Of a stretch of DNA of 57,735 nt, positions 17,804 through 26,268 are shown one piece after another (position 1 is the first letter of the stretch; every line of letters starts with the position of its first letter). The DNA is from Rhodococcus jostii NBRC 16295. Its GTDB lineage: Bacteria; Actinomycetota; Actinomycetes; Mycobacteriales; Mycobacteriaceae. The position numbers and the translations under genes were made by a program. The notes beneath the pieces are model-generated. The model ran no database searches. It worked only from the letters and a program-made list of their open reading frames with translations, and had not been told where the DNA came from. Location of the stretch: positions 1-57,735 of the forward strand of contig NZ_BCWY01000063.1 of NCBI RefSeq assembly GCF_001894825.1, given 5' to 3'.

Positions 17804-18473
17804 CGCGCAGCGCTGCCCCGTGTTCGCGCACCTCGTCGTGGAGCGCTTCCATCTTCACGTCGAGATTGCGGGCCACGTCGGCTGCATCCTTCAACTCGTC
17901 CAGGAGCGCGGCCGGGACCGACTTGTCGTACTTGTAGAAGATCTTGTGTTCGAGGCTGGCCCAGAAATCCATGGCCACTGTGCGGATCTGGATCTCCACC
18001 CGCACCGATTCCACGCGGTCGGACATGAACACCGGAACCTCGACGATCAGGTGCAGACTCCGGTAGCCGTTGGGTTTGGGATCGGCGATGTAGTCCTTGA
18101 CCTCGACGACGGTGATGTCCTGCTGACCAGTCAGCATGTCGCTGATGCGGTACGCGTCCTGGATGAAACTGCAGGTGATCCGGATCCCGGCGATGTCGTG
18201 GATGTTGTCGCGGATGGAGTCGAGAGTGGGCGGAATTCCCTTGCGGGCGGCCTTGTCCAGGACGCTGTCGGCCGACTTCAGCCTCGACTTCACGTGTTCG
18301 ATCGGGCTGTACTCGTGAATGTAGGTGAACTCGTCCTTCAATATGTTGATCTTGGTCATCATCTCGTCGATGCCGAATTTGTACGACATCAGGAATCGGG
18401 TGAAATCCCGTCCCTCGTCGGAGTTTCGTAGACTCCGCAATCCGGTCACGTCATCGGCCGTTCGCTGCTCCAC
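17784..18473 (-). CDS. Small alarmone synthetase (single-domain (p)ppGpp synthetase)
   Basis: 229-aa RelA/SpoT-type synthetase without hydrolase, TGS or ACT domains. It transfers pyrophosphate from ATP to GDP/GTP to make (p)ppGpp. The synthetase core is intact: IHDIAGIRITCSF (92-103), DYIADPKPNGYRSLH with the Y-R-S-L-H substrate loop (127-141) and EIQIRTVAMDFWASLEHK (160-177), containing the E-x-QIRT and H-K elements. Length matches RelQ/RelS-like enzymes. GTG 18473 lies inside the last codons of the upstream TetR gene (23-bp same-strand overlap), indicating coupled translation. A role in membrane or drug stress is suggested only by that context. Confidence 0.9.
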   Translation of the reverse strand: MEQRTADDVTGLRSLRNSDEGRDFTRFLMSYKFGIDEMMTKINILKDEFTYIHEYSPIEHVKSRLKSADSVLDKAARKGIPPTLDSIRDNIHDIAGIRITCSFIQDAYRISDMLTGQQDITVVEVKDYIADPKPNGYRSLHLIVEVPVFMSDRVESVRVEIQIRTVAMDFWASLEHKIFYKYDKSVPAALLDELKDAADVARNLDVKMEALHDEVREHGAALRVIPSAE

Positions 18474-19134
18474 ACGTCACCCCCACCATGGCTTCGTACA
18501 TCGCCGACGAGGTGGGAGCAGGCGGCAGCGGCGCGGCGCCGTCGGCCGCGAAGGCCTGGAGCATGTAGCCCACGAGACGACGCCACGCATCAGGCGCCGC
18601 GGCGCCCGTCGCTTCGATGACCCCGGCGTTCGCCATCAGGAGCAACACCAGGTCCTGGGAGGAGAAGTCCGCGCGCAGCCGACCCGTCTCCTTGGCGCGT
18701 TCGATCAGCCGCTCGAACCCGGTGTAGGCCTGCGTCCTCTTCGCCTCGAATGCGCTCGCGGTGGGAAACGTCATGGTGAGCACGTGAGTGAAGCCGCGGT
18801 CCTCCGCCTGCATTGCGCACACCCGCTCGACGTAGGCGCAGAATCCGTTCCACGGATCGGGGTGGGACGCGGCCTCGTCGATCGCGTCGACGTACGCACC
18901 CATCTTGTCGGCGAAGACATCGGTGATCAGGTCTTCCCTGGTGGGGAAACGGCGATACAAGGTCGCAATGCCGACGCCGGCCCGCCGGGCGACCTCGGCC
19001 ATGGAGGCCGTCAGCCCTTGCTCGGCGAACACCTCGTGCGCCGCGTCGACGACGCGCGAGCGGTTGCGCTCGGCGTCGGTGCGCAACGCCTGCCGGCACG
19101 CATCCCCTGCCTTTTTCGGTCCCGCCTTCGCCAT
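18451..19134 (-). CDS. TetR-family transcriptional regulator
   Basis: 227-aa repressor with a clear HTH at residues ~25-70: RVVDAAHEVFAEQGLTASM, then EVARRAGVGIATLYRRFPTREDLI. The C-terminal half resembles the TetR_C domain found with AcrR-like drug regulators. It diverges from the DoxX gene (99-bp gap), its most likely target together with itself, and overlaps the alarmone synthetase start, so the synthetase would fall under its autoregulation. AAGTGGA and TCCACTT arms lie about 45 bp apart in the divergent space, a possible operator pair. Confidence 0.85.
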   Translation of the reverse strand: MAKAGPKKAGDACRQALRTDAERNRSRVVDAAHEVFAEQGLTASMAEVARRAGVGIATLYRRFPTREDLITDVFADKMGAYVDAIDEAASHPDPWNGFCAYVERVCAMQAEDRGFTHVLTMTFPTASAFEAKRTQAYTGFERLIERAKETGRLRADFSSQDLVLLLMANAGVIEATGAAAPDAWRRLVGYMLQAFAADGAAPLPPAPTSSAMYEAMVGVTCGAANGR

Positions 19135-19233
19135 GCACTCGATGCTACCTGAAGTGGAATAGGCGCTCCGTTTATCGTGTTAGCCTGAATCGGAGAACCC
19201 CCTCCACTTACGCTGTCGAAAAGGACACTCTCC

Positions 19234-19605
19234 ATGAACGTTTTCCTGTGGATCCTGCAGGCGGTACTCGCCGCGATGTTCGCGGCGGCCGGAGTCCTGA
19301 AGTCCACCCAACCCAAGGAAAAACTCGCCAAGAGCCTGCCGTGGGTGGAGGACTTCTCGCCGGGCACCGTGAAGTTCATCGGCGTCGCCGAACTCCTCGG
19401 CGCGATCGGACTGATCCTCCCCGCGGTCACCGGCATCGCGCCGATCCTCACCCCCATCGCCGCGACCGCACTCGCAGTCGTCATGGTCCTCGCGGCGATC
19501 ACGCACGCCCGACGCAAGGAGCCGAGCGCCATCGCGTTCAACGCCGTCATCCTGATCATGGCGGCCGTCGTCGCCTGGGGCCGCTTCGGTCCCTACTCGT
19601 TCTGA
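19234..19605 (+). CDS. DoxX-family membrane protein
   Basis: 123-aa protein with four predicted membrane segments (ILQAVLAAMFAAAGVLK; FIGVAELLGAIGLILPAV; ILTPIAATALAVVMVLAAI; AIAFNAVILIMAAVVAW), the DoxX-like fold. The family is loosely linked to redox or membrane-stress functions; no catalytic role can be read here. ATG 19234 follows GGACACTCTCC-type sequence and gives a normal family length. It is followed after 25 bp by an NAD(P)-binding protein gene, probably in the same operon, and diverges from the TetR gene. Confidence 0.85.
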   Translation: MNVFLWILQAVLAAMFAAAGVLKSTQPKEKLAKSLPWVEDFSPGTVKFIGVAELLGAIGLILPAVTGIAPILTPIAATALAVVMVLAAITHARRKEPSAIAFNAVILIMAAVVAWGRFGPYSF

Positions 19606-19630
19606 CCGATTCCGAAAGGCACGAAGACAG

Positions 19631-20272
19631 GTGAAGATCACAGCATTCGGGGCCACCGGCGCGATCGGCCGGATGGTCGTCGAGAGGTTGCTCGACGCCG
19701 GCCACACCGTCACGGCCTACGTGCGCACGCCGTCGAAGGTTCCTGCCGAATGGGCAGGAAGGGTCGCCACCGTTGTCGGCGAGATCACCGACGCCGAGGC
19801 GATCGACTCCGCGATCACCGGAGCGGACGCCGTCGTCAGTGCCCTCGGCCCGACGATGGACCGCACGGCGACGGGGTTGCCGCTTGCCAACGGCAACAGG
19901 CTCATCGTGGCGAGCATGGAGAAGCACGGTGTCCGTCGGTACGTCGGAAACGGCACGCCCAGCCTTCTCGACGAACGCGACACGCCCACCGCCCAGACCC
20001 GGCTCGTCGGATGGATGGCGCGGACGTTCCTGCCGCGGGCTTACCGGGAGATGCTCGCGATGTCGCGGGCGGTCACCGAATCGGGTCTCGACTGGACCAT
20101 CGTCCGGTTCATCGCGCCGAAGGACGGACCGGCGCAAGGTGTGAAGAGGGTCGGGTTCTTCGGGACCGACCGCATCGGCTGGCGAGTGACCCGGGCCGAC
20201 ATCGCCGCGTTCACCGCCGCGCAGGTCGACGACGACCGGTACCTGAAGGCGGCACCCGCGATCAGCAATTGA
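19631..20272 (+). CDS. NAD(P)-binding NmrA/atypical-SDR protein
   Basis: 213-aa Rossmann-fold protein. The N-terminus ITAFGATGAIGRMVVERLLDAGHTVTAYVR carries GxxGxxG, and ADAVVSALGP and GLDWTIVRF are typical of NmrA/biliverdin-reductase-B-like proteins. The SDR Tyr-x-x-x-Lys catalytic pair is not obvious, so it could be a reductase or a redox sensor. GTG 19631 lies 25 bp after the DoxX gene. Pairing of DoxX and NAD-binding proteins downstream of a TetR gene is common in actinobacteria and suggests a TetR-controlled quinone or electrophile response; this is inference. Confidence 0.85.
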   Translation: MKITAFGATGAIGRMVVERLLDAGHTVTAYVRTPSKVPAEWAGRVATVVGEITDAEAIDSAITGADAVVSALGPTMDRTATGLPLANGNRLIVASMEKHGVRRYVGNGTPSLLDERDTPTAQTRLVGWMARTFLPRAYREMLAMSRAVTESGLDWTIVRFIAPKDGPAQGVKRVGFFGTDRIGWRVTRADIAAFTAAQVDDDRYLKAAPAISN

Positions 20273-20298
20273 GTCGCGTGCTTTCGTATCCTGGTCGG

Positions 20299-20682
20299 GT
20301 GGCGATTTCCGGTACCGACCCCGCGAGCGTGCGGGTCGACAGCTGGACCTGGGCGGTCCGGCTGTTCAAGACGCGCTCCGCGGCGGCTGCCGCCTGCAGG
20401 TCGGGACACGTGCGGGTCAACGGCACCACCGCCAAGCCGGCGCAGCCGGTCAAGGCCGGTGACGAGGTGCGCATCCGCGCGTCGGGTGTCGAACGCATCG
20501 TGGAGGTCGTCCGTCCGATCACCAAACGGGTGGGTGCGGTGGTGGCCGTCGAGTGCTTCACCGACAACACACCGCCGCCCCCGCCGCGGGAAGTCCTCGC
20601 GTCGATACCGCAGCGCGACCGGGGCGCCGGCCGGCCCACCAAGCGGGAACGCCGCGAGATGGACCGGCTGCGCGGCCTGTGA
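20299..20682 (+). CDS. S4-domain RNA-binding protein (Hsp15/HslR-like)
   Basis: 127-aa protein. The S4 fold occupies residues ~10-70: SVRVDSWTWAVRLFKTRSAAAAACRSGHVRVNGTTAKPAQPVKAGDEV, with the canonical R-x-D-x-W-x-W-x-V-R-L-x-K-T-R start and HVRVNG turn. The basic tail (GRPTKRERREMDRLRGL) is usual for this group. Hsp15 homologues bind stalled 50S subunits carrying peptidyl-tRNA. GTG 20299 was preferred; GTG 20278 is an in-frame alternative. It lies 26 bp after the NAD-binding gene and may be co-transcribed; it is convergent with dagK (3-bp gap). Confidence 0.87.
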   Translation: MAISGTDPASVRVDSWTWAVRLFKTRSAAAAACRSGHVRVNGTTAKPAQPVKAGDEVRIRASGVERIVEVVRPITKRVGAVVAVECFTDNTPPPPPREVLASIPQRDRGAGRPTKRERREMDRLRGL

Positions 20683-20685
20683 ATC

Positions 20686-21600
20686 TCAGGCCGGTGTGTG
20701 GCTGAGGATGTGCAGCGCCGTCGGCACGGCCTCGATGGTGACCGGCAGCGGGCCGACGCGGTCGCCGTCCGCGTACGCCGTGATGCCCTCACAGTGCAGC
20801 CGGACCGTCCGCGAACGGTAGGTCTGCACGTCGGGTAGGTCCACGTGCGTGCCCTTGTAGACCCGGGGGAACAGCCGGACCAGCCTCGATCGGGGGCCGT
20901 GGTCGACGACCGTGACGTCGAGCAGGCCGTCCGTCTTGTCCGCATTCGGGCAGATCTGCATCCCACCGCCGTACGAACGCCCATTGCCCACGGCGACGAG
21001 CGTCGCATCGACCTCGAAAGTCTCGTCGTCGAGTTCGATGCGGTAGTGGAGCGGCTTCAGTTGCGTCAGTTCGGCCAGCATCGCGAGGTTGTACCGCATC
21101 GGCCCCTTCGGCCACGACATGCGGTTCGCGCGGTCCGTGACGAGCGAATCGAAACCGCTCGCGATGATGGTGCCCGCCCACACCACAGCGCCGTCCTCGA
21201 GGGTGATCCTGGCGAGGTCGGACTCCTGCACCTCGCCGTCGGCGATGACGTCGGCCGCCGCGACGGGGTCGCCGACCGGGATGCCGAACTCCCGCGCGTG
21301 GTCGTTGCCGGTGCCCGCCGGGATCAGGCCGACGGGTGTCCCGGACAGCGCCGCCGCCTGCAACCCGATGCTGATGGCGCCGTCTCCGCCGACGACGACG
21401 AGCGCGTCGGTGCCGTCGTCGATTGCCCGGCGGGCCAGGCTGCGTGCATGATCGGCGTCGGTTCCGATGATCTCGGTGACGGCGACTCCGCGCTCACGCA
21501 GGCGCGCGACCCCCTTGCGTCCGGCCACCGGCGCGTGACCGTGCCCGGCGAGGGGGTTGACGAGGACGGTGACCTTCTCGATCACCTTCTGCGTGCTCAC
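20686..21600 (-). CDS. dagK: Diacylglycerol kinase family protein (DagK/Rv2252-like)
   Basis: 304-aa lipid kinase that phosphorylates diacylglycerol to phosphatidic acid at the membrane. The catalytic domain shows VNPLAGHG, the nucleotide loop VVVGGDGAISIGLQAA (~75-90) and GTGNDHAREFGIP, the family's substrate motif; the C-terminal half has VAVGNGRSYGGGMQICPNA. The start is GTG 21600, overlapping the stop of the upstream flavoprotein gene by 4 nt (GTGA), so translation is coupled. A longer in-frame start was rejected because the additional N-terminus is the shadow of the flavoprotein. The same gene pair occurs in mycobacteria as Rv2251-Rv2252, where the kinase is tied to phosphatidylinositol mannoside synthesis. 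Confidence 0.9.
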   Translation of the reverse strand: MSTQKVIEKVTVLVNPLAGHGHAPVAGRKGVARLRERGVAVTEIIGTDADHARSLARRAIDDGTDALVVVGGDGAISIGLQAAALSGTPVGLIPAGTGNDHAREFGIPVGDPVAAADVIADGEVQESDLARITLEDGAVVWAGTIIASGFDSLVTDRANRMSWPKGPMRYNLAMLAELTQLKPLHYRIELDDETFEVDATLVAVGNGRSYGGGMQICPNADKTDGLLDVTVVDHGPRSRLVRLFPRVYKGTHVDLPDVQTYRSRTVRLHCEGITAYADGDRVGPLPVTIEAVPTALHILSHTPA

Positions 21601-23225
21601 GGAATCAGCTTGCCGGGGTTGAGGATTCCCACGGGGTCGACGGCGTCCTTGACCGCCCGCAGAATCGCGACACCGAGGTCGCCGATCTCGTCCCGCATCC
21701 ACGGGCGGTGGTCGACTCCGACCGCGTGGTGGTGCGTGATGGTTCCGCCGGCGGCGACGATGGCGTCACCGGCAGCGGTCTTGGCCTTCCGCCACTGTTC
21801 GATCGGGTCTTCCGCCTGCGCGGACACGACGGTGAAGTACAGCGAGGCGCCGGTCGGGTAGGTGTGCGATATGTGGCAGAGGACGAGCGGCGGGGTGCCC
21901 TGCGCAGACAGCGACTCCGTCAGCGCGGTGGTCACCGCCGTCCGGAGCGCGGCGAGGTTGCCCCAGCGGGTCGCGGTTTCCAGCGTCTCACACAGCGCCC
22001 CCGCGTCGAGCAGCGAGTCGCGCAGGTAGGGGGCGTCGAAACGGCCGTGCTCCCAGCCGTTTCCGGGTTCCTCACCCAGTGACGTGCCGCCGTGCGCGAG
22101 CAGTACGGCGCGGGCCTCCGCAGTCCGCTCGGCAGTGTGCTCGGCGGTGCCCTCGAACGTGGTGATCGCCAGGCAGCCGCCGGTGGCGGTCTCCTCGCCG
22201 ATCTTGTCGGTGGTGGCCAGGTTCACCGCCGTCTCCGCCTCGTCCGACAGTCGCAGGACGGTGGGGACCGCGCCCTCCTGCCGCAGGGCGCGCAGAGCGG
22301 CGGCGCCCGTCTCGAAGTCGGGGAAGCTCCACCCCTCGCGGACGGTGGTGTCTGGGGTCGCGTGCACCCGCACCCGGACGCGGGTGATGACGCCGAGCGT
22401 TCCCTCCGACCCGACGAACAGTTCGCCCAGATCCGGACCGGCCGCGGACGCCGGGGCGCGCCCCGTGTCGAGAATGCCGGTGGGGGTCACCACCCGCAGA
22501 CCCTGCACCATGTCCTCGAACCGCCCGTACCCCGCGGACGCCTGCCCCGACGACCGGGTGGCCGCGAAGCCGCCGATGGTCGCGAACATGAAGCTCTGCG
22601 GGAAGTGCCCGAGCGAGAAACCGTGCGCCCCGAGCAGTTCCTCCGCGCGGGGGCCGGTGACGCCCGCGCCCAGGGTGGCGATGCCGGAGTCGGTGTCGAG
22701 GTCGATCAGCGAGTCGAACCGGCGCAGGTCCAGCGAGAGGACGGCGTCGAATCGGTCGCGCACGGGGTCGAGTCCGCCGACGACGCTCGTGCCGCCGCCG
22801 AACGGCACTACGGCGATGCCGTTGTCGGCGCAGTATCGGAGCACCTCGGCGACCTCGGCGTCGGTGCCGGGGGTGACCACGGCGTCGGGGGCGTTCTGCG
22901 GTTCGGTGCTGCGGCGACGCAGCAGGTCGAGTGTGCTCTTGCCGCCGGACCGCAGCAGCCGGTCGGAATGCGCGATGCTGCAGAACGGTTCTCCGACGAC
23001 GCCCGCGAGCGCCGCGAGTTGCTGCTCGGCCAGTGCGCTCGGAGCCAGGACGACGTCTTCTGCCGCTCGGTCGGACGGCTCCCTGATCGTGACGCCGAGG
23101 GCCTGCTGCAACAGCCCCTTGATGCCGTCGGACAGGACCTTGTGCTTCTCCGGCGCGCCCCAGGCGTCCCACTGCATCGGGGGTGCCGTGAGGACGGCGT
23201 GATCTTCCGATCGCTCATTGCTCAT
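21597..23225 (-). CDS. FAD-binding oxidase, alkyldihydroxyacetonephosphate synthase-like
   Basis: 542-aa flavoprotein of the VAO/PCMH family, Rv2251-like. The FAD domain contains PDAVVTPGTDAEVAEVLRYC, VVPFGGGTSVVGG (~140-155) and LFVGSEGTLGVITRV; the C-terminal cap carries SHTYPTGASLYFT and HHHAVGVDHRPWM, the latter matching the active-site His cluster of alkyl-DHAP synthases, then the conserved GILNPGKLIP end. True ether-lipid synthesis is not established in this lineage, so it may oxidise another hydroxy- or acyl-lipid. The 4-nt overlap with dagK indicates joint lipid metabolism. A GTTACAC/GTGTAAC inverted repeat lies just upstream. Confidence 0.88.
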   Translation of the reverse strand: MSNERSEDHAVLTAPPMQWDAWGAPEKHKVLSDGIKGLLQQALGVTIREPSDRAAEDVVLAPSALAEQQLAALAGVVGEPFCSIAHSDRLLRSGGKSTLDLLRRRSTEPQNAPDAVVTPGTDAEVAEVLRYCADNGIAVVPFGGGTSVVGGLDPVRDRFDAVLSLDLRRFDSLIDLDTDSGIATLGAGVTGPRAEELLGAHGFSLGHFPQSFMFATIGGFAATRSSGQASAGYGRFEDMVQGLRVVTPTGILDTGRAPASAAGPDLGELFVGSEGTLGVITRVRVRVHATPDTTVREGWSFPDFETGAAALRALRQEGAVPTVLRLSDEAETAVNLATTDKIGEETATGGCLAITTFEGTAEHTAERTAEARAVLLAHGGTSLGEEPGNGWEHGRFDAPYLRDSLLDAGALCETLETATRWGNLAALRTAVTTALTESLSAQGTPPLVLCHISHTYPTGASLYFTVVSAQAEDPIEQWRKAKTAAGDAIVAAGGTITHHHAVGVDHRPWMRDEIGDLGVAILRAVKDAVDPVGILNPGKLIP

Positions 23226-23235
23226 GCGTTATAGT

Positions 23236-23260
23236 GTTACACATCATGTAAGAGTGTAAC
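23236..23260 (-). promoter_or_regulatory. Inverted repeat upstream of the flavoprotein-dagK operon
   Basis: GTTACAC (23236-23242) and GTGTAAC (23254-23260) form a perfect 7-bp inverted repeat with an 11-bp spacer, 11 bp before ATG 23225. The local AT content is higher than its surroundings. It sits where a repressor would block initiation. The cognate regulator is not in the immediate neighbourhood. The repeat also touches the stop of the upstream MFS gene. Confidence 0.45.
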
Positions 23261-24537
23261 TAGCCCTTCGGTCGGTCGCCTCGCTCCCGCCACACCTGCC
23301 GGATGGGCCGCAGTACCAATCCCATCTGCCTCCGCGTCTTCCCGCGGGTGACGAGGACACCGGTGATCGCGACGATCCACACCGGGTACTGCACGAGCCA
23401 CGCCACCCGGAACGCGTCGAACGAGTACCCGCCCATCGCCTCGAGAATGAGCCCCATCGCCTGGATTACCAGCAACGACGCCAGGAAACCACCGATGTTG
23501 ACCATGCCCTGCGCGGTGCCCATGCTGGTGCTCGGGTTGAACATCCGGGCGTAGTCGAATCCGATCATCGATCCGGGGCCACCCACCGAGATCACCATCA
23601 CCAGGAGCGCCAGCAACCAGATCGGCGCGGGCCCCGGCAGCGCCAGCACCACCGTCCACATCGCCGCATTGCTGATCATGATCGAGAGCACCAGGTACGA
23701 CCGGCGCATCGGGAAACGACCGCTGAGGATGCCGATGATCGGCCCGGCGACGATCGCCGAGATCACCGACAGTGTCAGCAGGGAACCGGCCTCCGCCGGC
23801 GACAACCCCTGCGCCGACCGCAGGTACGGCACACCCCACAGCAGCGCGAACGTCGTCATCGAGAACTGCGTCCCCATGTGGGTGAAGAACCCGAGCCGGG
23901 TGCCGTGACGCCCCCACACGGCACGGATCTGCGTGCCCACCTCCCGCAGTCCGGCGGGCGCGGCCACCACTTCCAGACCGGGCGGGGCATTGCGGATGAC
24001 GGAGGCGGCGAGCACGAACGACAGCAGACCGAGCGACGCCGCACTGCCGTACGCGAAACTCCAGCCCGGACCGTTCAGCAACAACATCAACGGCAGCGCC
24101 GACAGGATCTGACCGATCTGACCGAAGATGCCCGTCAGCTGCGACACGAGCGGCACCCGCCGCGGCGCGAACCACTGCGGAACAAGGCGCAGCACGGAGA
24201 TGAACGTCATCGCGTCGCCGACGCCGACGAGAACACGCGCGGCGACCGCCAGCGGCAGCGATTCGGTGAGTGCGAGAAGCATCTGCGCCGACGCCATGAT
24301 GAGGGCGCCCGCGGAGATCATGATCCGCGACCCGTACCGGTCGAGGAGCACGCCCGCCGGGATCTGCATTCCCGCGTACACCACGATCTGGAGTACGACG
24401 AAACCCGACAACACGCTCGGACTGATCGAAAATCGTTCCGACGCCGCGAGGCCCGACACACCGAACGAGGTTCGATGCAGGACGGCGACGATATATGCGA
24501 CAACCCCGACGCCCCACACCAACCACACTCTGCTCAT
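23260..24537 (-). CDS. MFS permease (metabolite type, 12 TM)
   Basis: 425-aa membrane transporter with about 12 hydrophobic segments. TM1 is VWLVWGVGVVAYIVAVLHRTSFGVSG; motif A-like GVLLDRYGSRIMI (~62-74) and AARVLVGVGDAMTFISVLRLVPQWF follow, a pattern found in nitrate/phosphate/organic-anion-like MFS members (LVPQWF). The second half has GRFPMRRSYLVLSIM and GFDYARMFNPSTSMGTAQGMVNIGGF, typical of sugar-phosphate/anion permeases. Substrate not assignable. It begins 45 bp after the aldo-keto reductase stop and ends 34 bp before the flavoprotein gene, so it could be in a four-gene operon. Confidence 0.87.
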   Translation of the reverse strand: MSRVWLVWGVGVVAYIVAVLHRTSFGVSGLAASERFSISPSVLSGFVVLQIVVYAGMQIPAGVLLDRYGSRIMISAGALIMASAQMLLALTESLPLAVAARVLVGVGDAMTFISVLRLVPQWFAPRRVPLVSQLTGIFGQIGQILSALPLMLLLNGPGWSFAYGSAASLGLLSFVLAASVIRNAPPGLEVVAAPAGLREVGTQIRAVWGRHGTRLGFFTHMGTQFSMTTFALLWGVPYLRSAQGLSPAEAGSLLTLSVISAIVAGPIIGILSGRFPMRRSYLVLSIMISNAAMWTVVLALPGPAPIWLLALLVMVISVGGPGSMIGFDYARMFNPSTSMGTAQGMVNIGGFLASLLVIQAMGLILEAMGGYSFDAFRVAWLVQYPVWIVAITGVLVTRGKTRRQMGLVLRPIRQVWRERGDRPKG

Positions 24538-24582
24538 CGCAGATCAAACTACCCCCCAGCAGGTATTACCCGCCGGGTGAAG

Positions 24583-25581
24583 TCACTCCCGGCCCTGCGA
24601 CACCCACGCCTGATCGGCGGAGCGGGTGCCCACGGTCAGGTCCGCGAGCAGGTCCAGGCGCGCGATCTGACCTTCGGTCAACGCCACCGAGAGCGCTCCG
24701 GCGTTCTCCGTCACACGCGCCGCGAACCGGGTGCCGGGAATCGACACGGACGGCAACCCGAACTCGCGGCCCTTCGCATCGAGCCACGCCAACGACACCT
24801 GGGCGGGCGTCGCGTCGAGTTCGGCAGCGACCTCGCGGACGACGTCGAGCACCTTCAGGTTCGCCGGCAGCGCGTCGTCGCCGAAGCGGGGGAACCGGCG
24901 ACGCAGATCCTTGTCGCCCAGCGCGGCCGGGTCGTACGTTCCGGTGAGGAAGCCCCGGCCGACCGGGGAGTACGGCACGAACCCGATGCCCAGTTCCGCC
25001 GCCGCGGGGACCACGTGCTTCTCGACGTCGCGACTCCAGATGCTCCACTCGCTCTGAATCGCGGCGATGGGGTGCACACGCGACGCACGCCGGAGCTCGT
25101 CGCCGGTGGCCTCCGACAGTCCGATGTTACGGACCTTCCCGGCCTTCACCTGTTCCGCGATCGCGCCGACGGTGTCCTCGATCGGCACCTCGGGGTCGAC
25201 GCGGTGCAGGTAGTAGAGGTCGACGGTGTCGACGCCGAGCCGGGTCAGCGATTCGTCGAGGGCCTGCGCCACGTACTCGGGCTTGCCGTTGATGCTGCGC
25301 TGACCGTTCGCGATGTTGCCGACGAGCCCGAACTTGGTGGCCAACTGCACCTCGTCGCGGCGTTCCTTCAGCACCGTGCCCACCGCGATCTCGCTCGCGC
25401 CCTCGCCGTAGACGTTGGCCGTGTCGATGAATGTCACGCCGATGTCGATCGCGTGGTGGAGGGTCGCCAGCGCCTCCGCGGGATCGACGGGGCCGTAGAC
25501 GGGCGCGACGGACATGGCGCCGTAGCCCTGCGCACTGACGGTGAAGCCTTCGGACAACTGCACGGTGGGGATGTTGGTCAT
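24583..25581 (-). CDS. Aldo/keto reductase
   Basis: 332-aa NADPH-dependent (alpha/beta)8 oxidoreductase. The catalytic tetrad is visible: D and Y in FIDTANVYGEG (~50-60), K in LATKFGLV (~82) and H in DLYYLHRVD (~120). SQGYGAMS-type N-terminus (VSAQGYGAMSV), IGLSEATGDELRRA and the cofactor segment VSIPGTRFAARVTENAGAL resemble the AKR13/plant auxin-like group. ATG 25581 was chosen because GGAAGGATGG lies upstream and because the longer in-frame extension lacks family similarity. Physiological substrate unknown; likely carbonyl detoxification. Confidence 0.9.
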   Translation of the reverse strand: MTNIPTVQLSEGFTVSAQGYGAMSVAPVYGPVDPAEALATLHHAIDIGVTFIDTANVYGEGASEIAVGTVLKERRDEVQLATKFGLVGNIANGQRSINGKPEYVAQALDESLTRLGVDTVDLYYLHRVDPEVPIEDTVGAIAEQVKAGKVRNIGLSEATGDELRRASRVHPIAAIQSEWSIWSRDVEKHVVPAAAELGIGFVPYSPVGRGFLTGTYDPAALGDKDLRRRFPRFGDDALPANLKVLDVVREVAAELDATPAQVSLAWLDAKGREFGLPSVSIPGTRFAARVTENAGALSVALTEGQIARLDLLADLTVGTRSADQAWVSQGRE

Positions 25582-25664
25582 GCGCCCATCCTTCCCGAGC
25601 ACCCCGACAGGTGCATCGTTTGGAATCGAGCTGATCGTGACCCCGCGGGCTCTACCCTGGGGGC

Positions 25665-26231
25665 ATGGCATTCGACTGGATCGAACTCGGGCGCATCGCC
25701 CACCGCGAGTTCGGCGCCCGGGTCGCCGCGATCACCGACTGGTCGGCCCCCACGCCGGACCGCGAATGGGACGTCACCCAACTGGTGCGGCACGTCATCG
25801 AGGAACAGCAATGGGTTCCGCCGCTGCTCGCCGGGAAGACGGTCGGCGAAGCCACCCCGGACATCGAGCCCCTGCACGGCGACATGAGGTTGGAATGGCA
25901 GCGTTACTCCGACGCGGCCATCCGGGCGTGGTCGTCGACGGACCCGCAGACGCCGGTGCACCTGTCCTACGGCACGGTGCCGCTCGAGCCGTATCTGCGG
26001 CAGCAGATCGCCGACGTCACCATCCACGCGTGGGACCTCGCCAAGGCCACCGGATCCGACGACACGCTCGACCCGCAACTCGTCGCCGGCATCTGGTCGG
26101 ATCTCGACAGCCAACGCGAGATGCTGTCCGAGAGCGGGCTGTTCGACGACCCCGTCGACGTTCCCGCCGACGCGCCACTGCAGGATCGCCTGATCGCCCT
26201 GACCGGTCGCGATCCCCGGCAACGCGTTTAA
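25665..26231 (+). CDS. TIGR03086-family DinB-fold metal-binding protein (mycothiol-dependent isomerase-like)
   Basis: 188-aa protein of the MDMPI_N/DinB superfamily of actinobacteria. A metal-binding His pattern is visible: LVRHVIEEQQWVPPLL (His ~45) and IADVTIHAWDLAKATG (His ~120), the latter a hallmark of TIGR03086/maleylpyruvate isomerase-type proteins that use mycothiol or act as thiol-dependent transferases. The reaction is not known. ATG 25665 is the first Met of the conserved N-terminus. It diverges from the aldo-keto reductase gene (83-bp gap) and precedes ilvD by 37 bp, so it may share a transcript with ilvD. Confidence 0.82.
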   Translation: MAFDWIELGRIAHREFGARVAAITDWSAPTPDREWDVTQLVRHVIEEQQWVPPLLAGKTVGEATPDIEPLHGDMRLEWQRYSDAAIRAWSSTDPQTPVHLSYGTVPLEPYLRQQIADVTIHAWDLAKATGSDDTLDPQLVAGIWSDLDSQREMLSESGLFDDPVDVPADAPLQDRLIALTGRDPRQRV

Positions 26232-26268
26232 CCAACCGGCACCGAGGGTCCCGCCTACGCTGGGATGC

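Noticed and set aside
19135..19233. Definite TetR operator between the TetR and DoxX genes
   Set aside because: AAGTGGA and TCCACTT arms are about 45 bp apart and the intervening GGAATAGGCGCTCC is only weakly symmetric.
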